NCBI RefSeq assembly: GCF_010977555.1
Contig: NZ_CP048815.1
Span: 1,054,001-1,118,000 of the forward strand
Source of the DNA: Caulobacter rhizosphaerae
GTDB lineage: Bacteria; Pseudomonadota; Alphaproteobacteria; Caulobacterales; Caulobacteraceae
Length of the DNA stretch: 64,000 bases
Reading direction: 5' to 3'
The translations under genes and the position numbers were made by a program. Positions 60,143 to 64,000 of the stretch are shown here, one piece after another (position 1 is the first letter of the stretch; the number at the start of each line of letters is the position of its first letter). The notes beneath the pieces were generated by a model. The model searched no databases, was not told where the DNA came from, and saw nothing but the letters and a program-made list of their open reading frames with translations.

Positions 60143-60346
60143 ATGCAGGATTTCAGCGGGCGGGCCGACCTTATCGTCGCCGTGGGGTTTCTGCCCCTGA
60201 TCCTGCTGGCGGTGGTGCTGGTCTTCGCCCTGATCGGCGCGCGCGCCACGAACCGGTGGATCCGGCGCGGCTTCAAGCTGCTGGTTTGGATCTGCGGCCT
60301 GGGCTTGGCGGCGGGCGCGATCGGCCTGGCCGTCGCCGGCCTTTAG
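60143..60346 (+). CDS. Small two-helix membrane protein
   Basis: A protein of 67 residues (MQDFSGRADLIVAVGFLPLIL...). Two membrane helices are separated by a basic loop ARATNRWIRRGFK. It starts five bases after the previous stop and so is probably co-transcribed with the secreted protein. No family is recognised, and its shape is also holin-like. It is uncertain whether this gene belongs to the GTA. Confidence 0.55.
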   Translation: MQDFSGRADLIVAVGFLPLILLAVVLVFALIGARATNRWIRRGFKLLVWICGLGLAAGAIGLAVAGL

Positions 60347-60446
60347 ACCGCTCGAGCCGGCCGACGGCCGGCGACGCCTCAACAATCCAATCTTGACGGT
60401 CCGCCGCTGGCGCTTGCGTGGCGCGAGGGCGGCCGCCTGACCAGAT

Positions 60447-60476
60447 CCCCTCCCCATCGAGGGAGAGGGGCTTTTT
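60447..60476 (+). terminator. Terminator-like hairpin just before the capsid gene
   Basis: CCCCTCCC (60447-60454) pairs with GGGAGAGGGG (60460-60469) with one bulge, followed by CTTTTTC. If functional it would cut transcription entering the capsid gene from upstream. The start codon is only 12 bp further on. Confidence 0.5.
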
Positions 60477-60487
60477 CGGAGACTCCC

Positions 60488-61714
60488 ATGAAGGAAACCA
60501 AACAGGCCGCGGCCTCGCCGGAGGCCCGCGCCGCCTTGCACGAGGTGCTGGCGGCGTTCGAGGGCTTCAAGGCCGCCAACGACCAGCGCCTGGCCGCGCT
60601 GGAGACCAAGCGGGCCGACGTGCTGCTGGAGGAGAAGGTCGCCCGCATCGACGACGCCGTCTCCCAGGCCCAGGCGCGGCTGGACCGCGTGCTGGCCGAC
60701 GCGCGTAGGCCCTCGATTGGCGGTGACGCGCCGCTGGCGCGTGTCGACGAGCGCAAGGCCGCCTTCGATCGCTACATCAAGACCGGCGAGACCCCCGCTC
60801 TGCTGCTGGAGGCCAAGGGCCTGTCCGAAGGCGTGGCCACGGCCGGCGGCTATGTCGCCCCGGCCGAGCTGGAGCGGCAGATCCTGCGGCGCCTGCAGGC
60901 CACCTCGCCGATGCGCGACATCTGCCAGGTGCGCACCATCGGGGCCGGCACGTTCCGCAAGCCGGTGTCGACCGCCGGCCTGGCCGCCAGCTGGGTGGCC
61001 GAGACCGCGTCGCGTCCCGAGACCGCCGCCCCGACCCTGGACGTGATCGACTTCCCGGCTGGCGAGCTCTACGCCAGCCCGGCCGCCACCCAGGCCCTGC
61101 TCGACGACGCCTATGTCGACATCGACGAGTGGCTGGCGGAGGAAGTGCAGGACGCCTTCGCCGCCCAGGAGACCGCCGCCTTCGTCGCCGGCGACGGGGT
61201 CAACAAGCCCAAGGGCCTGCTGGCCTACACGGCCGCGGCCGACGCCTCGGCGACCTGGGGCCAGGTCGGCTATCTCGCCACCGGCGTGGCCGGCGCCTGG
61301 CCGGCGTCCAACCCGACCGACAAGCTGATCGACCTGGTCTACGCGGCCAAGACCCAGTACCGCCAGAACGGCCGCTTCGTGATGAACCGCCGCACGGTCA
61401 GCGCGGTGCGCAAGTTCAAGGACGCCCAGGGCAACTACATCTGGAACGCGGCCTTGCAGCCGGGCCAGTCGGCGTCGCTGCTGGGCTATCCGGTGACCGA
61501 GATCGAGGCCATGCCCGACGTGGCTTCGAACGCACTCGCCATCGCCTTCGGCGATTTCGAGAAGGGCTACCTGATCGTCGACCGGGCCGGGGTGCGGGTC
61601 CTGCGCGACCCCTATTCGGCCAAGCCCCACGTGCTGTTCTACACCACCAAGCGGGTCGGCGGCGGGGTGCAGAACTTCGACGCCATCAAGCTGCTGAAGT
61701 TCGCGGTGAGCTAG
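60488..61714 (+). CDS. GTA major capsid protein (HK97 fold)
   Basis: A protein of 408 residues. An N-terminal coiled-coil delta domain (about 1-105) ends near the predicted protease cut before LEAKGLSEGVATAGGYVAP. The mature HK97 shell domain follows, with TYPE-like landmarks ETAAFVAGDGVNKPKGLL, FVMNRRTVSAVRKFKDAQGNYIWN and LLGYPVTEIEAMPDV. It forms the T=3-like oblate head of GTAs. ATG 60488 follows GGAGACTCCC. It is intact; the 184-bp gap after it is filled by another repeat. Confidence 0.95.
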   Translation: MKETKQAAASPEARAALHEVLAAFEGFKAANDQRLAALETKRADVLLEEKVARIDDAVSQAQARLDRVLADARRPSIGGDAPLARVDERKAAFDRYIKTGETPALLLEAKGLSEGVATAGGYVAPAELERQILRRLQATSPMRDICQVRTIGAGTFRKPVSTAGLAASWVAETASRPETAAPTLDVIDFPAGELYASPAATQALLDDAYVDIDEWLAEEVQDAFAAQETAAFVAGDGVNKPKGLLAYTAAADASATWGQVGYLATGVAGAWPASNPTDKLIDLVYAAKTQYRQNGRFVMNRRTVSAVRKFKDAQGNYIWNAALQPGQSASLLGYPVTEIEAMPDVASNALAIAFGDFEKGYLIVDRAGVRVLRDPYSAKPHVLFYTTKRVGGGVQNFDAIKLLKFAVS

Positions 61715-61720
61715 GTTTTT

Positions 61721-61882
61721 CTTCTCCCCTTGCGGGAGAAGGTGGCCTGCGGAGCAGGTCGGATGAGGGGTCGAAAGACCTGTCCGACCGGCTCCGCTCC
61801 CCCGCCGAAAGACGCGCCGGCGACGCCGCGCGACCCCTCATCCGTCGGCTGCGCCGACACCTTCTCCCGCAAGGGGAGAAGG
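61721..61882. repeat. Large inverted repeat between capsid and connector genes (family F)
   Basis: CTTCTCCCCTTGCGGGAGAAGG, then GGTCGGATGAGGGGTCG; 60 bp later CGACCCCTCATCC, then CTTCTCCCGCAAGGGGAG. Arms of about 50 nt each contain their own small hairpins. A T-run (TTTTTC) precedes the left arm. Confidence 0.85.
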
Positions 61883-61897
61883 AACGGGATCATACAC

Positions 61898-62167
61898 ATG
61901 CCCCTCTCCATCACCCTGGCCGAGGCCAAGGGCTTCCTGCGCGTGGCCGACGCCACGGAGGACGCCCTGGTCGGCCTGCTGGTCGACGCCGCCGAGGCGC
62001 GGGTCGGCCGCGCCACGGGCCTGGCCCTGACGCCGGCCAGCCCCGCGCCGCTGCGCCTGGCCGTGCTGCGCCTGGTCGCCCACGCCTACGAACACCGCGA
62101 CGATTCCGAACCGCCGCCCAGCCTGGTTGAGGCCTGGCTGGCGCCCTATCGGGAGGCCCGGCTGTGA
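61898..62167 (+). CDS. GTA head-tail connector (gp6-like)
   Basis: A protein of 89 residues: LSITLAEAKGFLRVADATEDALVGLLVDAAEARVGRATG is the head-tail connector (HK97 gp6-like/DUF2484-type) pattern, a helical adaptor that sits below the portal. ATG 61898 is favoured since the upstream part of the frame is repeat. Its stop overlaps the next start (GTGA). RcGTA has gp7 between this gene and the next; no such gene fits here. Confidence 0.85.
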   Translation: MPLSITLAEAKGFLRVADATEDALVGLLVDAAEARVGRATGLALTPASPAPLRLAVLRLVAHAYEHRDDSEPPPSLVEAWLAPYREARL

Positions 62168-62565
62168 GCGGCCCCGACGCGGCGATCGCCGCCGCCCTGG
62201 TCGAGGCCCTGAAGGCCGCGCCCGCCGTCGCCGCCCTGGTCGCCGCCCGGGTCCACGCCGACGCCCCGCGCCATCCGCTCTATCCGTGCGTCAGCCTGGG
62301 CCGCCAGGAGAGCCGGCCGGCCGGACCGGACGCCGACGCCCTCGAGCACCTGCTGACGCTCACCTGCGCCAGCAAGTTCGGCGGGCCCGAGGAGGCGCGG
62401 GCCGTCACCTCGGCGGTCCGCGCGGCCCTGCACAACGCCCCGCTGGCCGTGCCCGGCCGTCGCCTCGTCACCCTGCGCGTCACCTATGCCGACGTCTTCC
62501 GCGCCGCCGACCGCGAGCTGTCGCTGGGCGTGCTGCGGGTGCGGGCGGTGACCGAAGCCCTGTAG
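62164..62565 (+). CDS. GTA tail-terminator (gp8-like, DUF3168)
   Basis: A protein of 133 residues, DUF3168 family: AAIAAALVEALKAAPAVAALVAARVHADAPRHPLYPCVSLG, then a beta strand array and HNAPLAVPGRRLVTLRVTYADVFRAADRELSLGVLRVRAV. It caps the tail tube at the head side. GTG 62164 overlaps the preceding stop by four bases, indicating coupled translation. A 15-bp gap with GAAAGGA leads to the tail-tube gene. Confidence 0.88.
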   Translation: MSGPDAAIAAALVEALKAAPAVAALVAARVHADAPRHPLYPCVSLGRQESRPAGPDADALEHLLTLTCASKFGGPEEARAVTSAVRAALHNAPLAVPGRRLVTLRVTYADVFRAADRELSLGVLRVRAVTEAL

Positions 62566-62580
62566 CGAAAGGAACTCCCC

Positions 62581-62997
62581 ATGGCCGCCCAAGCCGGCAA
62601 AGACATCCTGCTGAAGATCAGCGACGGCGCGCCGACGCCGACCTTCACCACCGTGGCCGGCCTGCGGGCCCGCACGATCAGCCTCAACGCCCAGACGATC
62701 GACGCCACCGACGGCGACAGCGCCGGCCGCTGGCGCGAGCTGCTGGCCGGGTCGGGCGTGCGCTCGGTCGCGGTCTCCGGCGGCGGCGTGTTCCGCGACG
62801 CCGCCTCCGACGCGGCGGTGCGCGACAGCTTCTTCGCCCAGACGGCCCGCACCTGGCGCCTGGTGATCCCCGACTTCGTGCAGCTGGAGGGGCCGTTCCT
62901 GGTGGCGGCCCTGGAATATGCCGGCGACCACGACGGCGAGGCCGCCTTCGCCCTGTCCCTGGCCTCGGCCGGACCGGTGACGTTCACGGCGATCTAG
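62581..62997 (+). CDS. GTA major tail (tube) protein (gp9)
   Basis: A protein of 138 residues: MAAQAGKDILLKIS, then PTFTTVAGLRARTISLNAQTIDATDGDS and WRELLAGSGVRSVAVSGGGVF, are characteristic of the TP901-1/HK97-type tail tube family in GTAs. Rings of it stack into the tail tube. ATG 62581 follows AAAGGA. It ends before a 132-bp repeat. Confidence 0.9.
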   Translation: MAAQAGKDILLKISDGAPTPTFTTVAGLRARTISLNAQTIDATDGDSAGRWRELLAGSGVRSVAVSGGGVFRDAASDAAVRDSFFAQTARTWRLVIPDFVQLEGPFLVAALEYAGDHDGEAAFALSLASAGPVTFTAI

Positions 62998-63031
62998 GAT
63001 CGCGATCAAAACAGTCATTTCCAAATCGACG

Positions 63032-63163
63032 CCGTCATCCCGGGCCTTGTGCCCGGGACCCCTCCATCCGCCGCAGGTGCGGGAGGGGCGGTTCGCTGGC
63101 GAACCGCTTGCCTCTCACGCGTCGGCTGAACCAGGGATCCCGGGCACGAGGCCCGGGATGACG
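63032..63163. repeat. Palindromic repeat family D, copy 5
   Basis: CCGTCATCCCGGGCCTTGTG, inner palindrome GCGGTTCGCTGGCGAACCGC, and the right arm CCCGGGCACGAGGCCCGGGA. It lies inside the GTA cluster, between the tail tube and gp10 genes. Confidence 0.9.
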
Positions 63164-63199
63164 ATCGAGAAGGGTATGGCTTTGGCTGGAGGAAAGCCC

Positions 63200-63490
63200 A
63201 TGCTCACCCCCAACCCCGCCCGCGGCGAGGTCGTCGTTCCGCTGGCCGGATCGCCCCGCCGCCTGTGCCTGACGCTGGGCGCCCTGGCCCGGATCGAGGC
63301 GATCCTGGACCTCGACGACTGGAGCGCCTTGCCCGAGCGCTTCGGCCGGCTGTCGGCGCGCGAGCTGCTGGCGGTGCTGGCCGCCCTGCTGGAAGGCGGC
63401 GGCGAGGATCCGGCGGTGCTGGACGCCGCGCCGGTGTCGGTTCCGGAGGCCGTCGCGGCGGTGGCCGCGGCCTTGGCCGCCTGCGCATGA
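63200..63490 (+). CDS. GTA gp10-like protein
   Basis: A protein of 96 residues: LTPNPARGEVVVPLAGSPRRLCLTLGALARIEAILDLDDWSAL is the GTA gp10 (tail assembly chaperone-like) family. ATG 63200 follows GGAGGAAA. Its stop overlaps the next start (ATGA). In phages the equivalent pair guides tape-measure assembly. Confidence 0.85.
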   Translation: MLTPNPARGEVVVPLAGSPRRLCLTLGALARIEAILDLDDWSALPERFGRLSARELLAVLAALLEGGGEDPAVLDAAPVSVPEAVAAVAAALAACA

Positions 63491-63684
63491 AACCCCACTG
63501 GCGCGCGGCCCTGCGCCTGGCCGCCCTGCAGCTGGCCATCGCGCCCGAGGCCTTCTGGCGGCTGTCCCTGGCCGAGTGGCGGGCCCTGGCCGAGGCGCCG
63601 GCCGCCCCGGTCCTGGACCGCGCGGCCCTCGACGTCCTGATCGCCCGCTTTCCCGACGATCCAATCCCTTGGGAGACCCCATGA
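63487..63684 (+). CDS. GTA gp10.1-like small tail protein (TIGR02216 type)
   Basis: A protein of 65 residues (MKPHWRAALRLAALQLAIAPEAFWRLSLAEWRAL, then a short C-terminus). This matches the small phage-tail protein that lies between gp10 and the tape measure in RcGTA. It overlaps by four bases with the gene on each side, so three genes are coupled. Confidence 0.82.
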   Translation: MKPHWRAALRLAALQLAIAPEAFWRLSLAEWRALAEAPAAPVLDRAALDVLIARFPDDPIPWETP

Positions 63685-64000
63685 GCGACTTCGATCCTGA
63701 TGGCCTGGACGCCGTCCCCGCCCGCGCGACCGAGGCGGCCGCCGCCCTGTCGGCCCTGCGCGCTCCGGCCGAGCAGGCCGCCCGCGCCATCGACGAGGCC
63801 TTCTCCAAGGCCGGCACGGGCCTGGCCAAGTCGCTGGCCCACGCGGCCGCCGACGGCAAGGTCAGCTTGGCCGAGCTGGCGCGGGCGGTGCTGGACGCGG
63901 TGTCGAGCGGCCTGGGCGGTTCTGGCGGCGGCCCGGGCGGCGGCGGCCTGGTCAAGGCCCTGGCCGGGGCGGTCGGCTCGGCCTTTTCCGGAGCCAGGGC
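63681..64000 (+). CDS. GTA tail tape-measure protein (gp11), partial
   Basis: 106 codons are visible from ATG 63681 to the window edge. The start is helical (LDAVPARATEAAAALSALRAPAEQAARAIDEAFSKAG) and includes a Gly-rich stretch (GLGGSGGGPGGGG), consistent with the short tape-measure proteins of GTAs. It sets tail length. The overlap with the previous gene supports the start. The rest is beyond the window. Confidence 0.8.
   Translation, partial: MSDFDPDGLDAVPARATEAAAALSALRAPAEQAARAIDEAFSKAGTGLAKSLAHAAADGKVSLAELARAVLDAVSSGLGGSGGGPGGGGLVKALAGAVGSAFSGAR

Overview
The window is high-GC alphaproteobacterial chromosome. Gene content points to the Caulobacterales (Caulobacter or Phenylobacterium type): two large TonB-dependent receptors, a DUF4167 protein next to prfA/prmC/clpB-type housekeeping genes, an HWE-type histidine kinase, and a chromosomal gene transfer agent (GTA) capsid cluster of the RcGTA family. 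The assignment is inferred from gene families only.

Layout. 1-5.3 kb: MocR-type regulator (cut by the left edge) divergent from a LysE exporter, three small proteins, and prfA from a TTG start. 5.4-10.5 kb: a secreted six-repeat FG-GAP protein on the minus strand, then a TonB-dependent receptor and an acetyl-esterase-like hydrolase. 10.6-25.1 kb: GNAT, BrkB-type membrane protein, MOSC protein, prmC, a 307-bp leader before a DUF4167 protein, a SecD-P1-head-like secreted protein, M20 peptidase, a low-GC patch with a membrane protein, an HWE kinase/receiver pair, an M48 lipoprotein protease, an RDD protein and clpB with a sigma-32-like promoter and a terminator. 25.4-34.5 kb: OmpA lipoprotein, GST, MASE1 hybrid kinase, a divergent Tat-exported class A beta-lactamase/LysR pair, an amidohydrolase and an EamA exporter. 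34.5-46.3 kb: GIY-YIG protein, a candidate methylamine-catabolism module (PYROXD2-like oxidoreductase, Rieske oxygenase, BetI-like regulator), kup, a haem-oxygenase-fold protein and an ABC-F ATPase. 46.3-53.7 kb: second TonB-dependent receptor, penicillin-binding protein 1A, YcgN-type protein, DUF4287 protein and a hexapeptide acetyltransferase.

54-64 kb: GTA head and tail genes in RcGTA order: putative gp1, large terminase, portal, small coiled-coil protein, prohead protease, major capsid, connector, DUF3168 tail terminator, tail tube, gp10, gp10.1-like and the start of the tape measure. No head-closure (gp7) gene is seen. The cluster is broken up by palindromic repeats, a minus-strand DUF559 gene, two unrelated small genes and an ISAs1-family element. 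The insertion sequence has 17-bp inverted ends and a 10-bp target duplication, and sits inside one of the repeats. Whether the particle is still made is open.

The other dominant feature is repeats: at least five families of intergenic palindromic elements (about 25 copies) lie mostly at gene 3' ends. One copy supplies the last codons and stop of an acetyltransferase gene. I see no rRNA, tRNA or CRISPR array.
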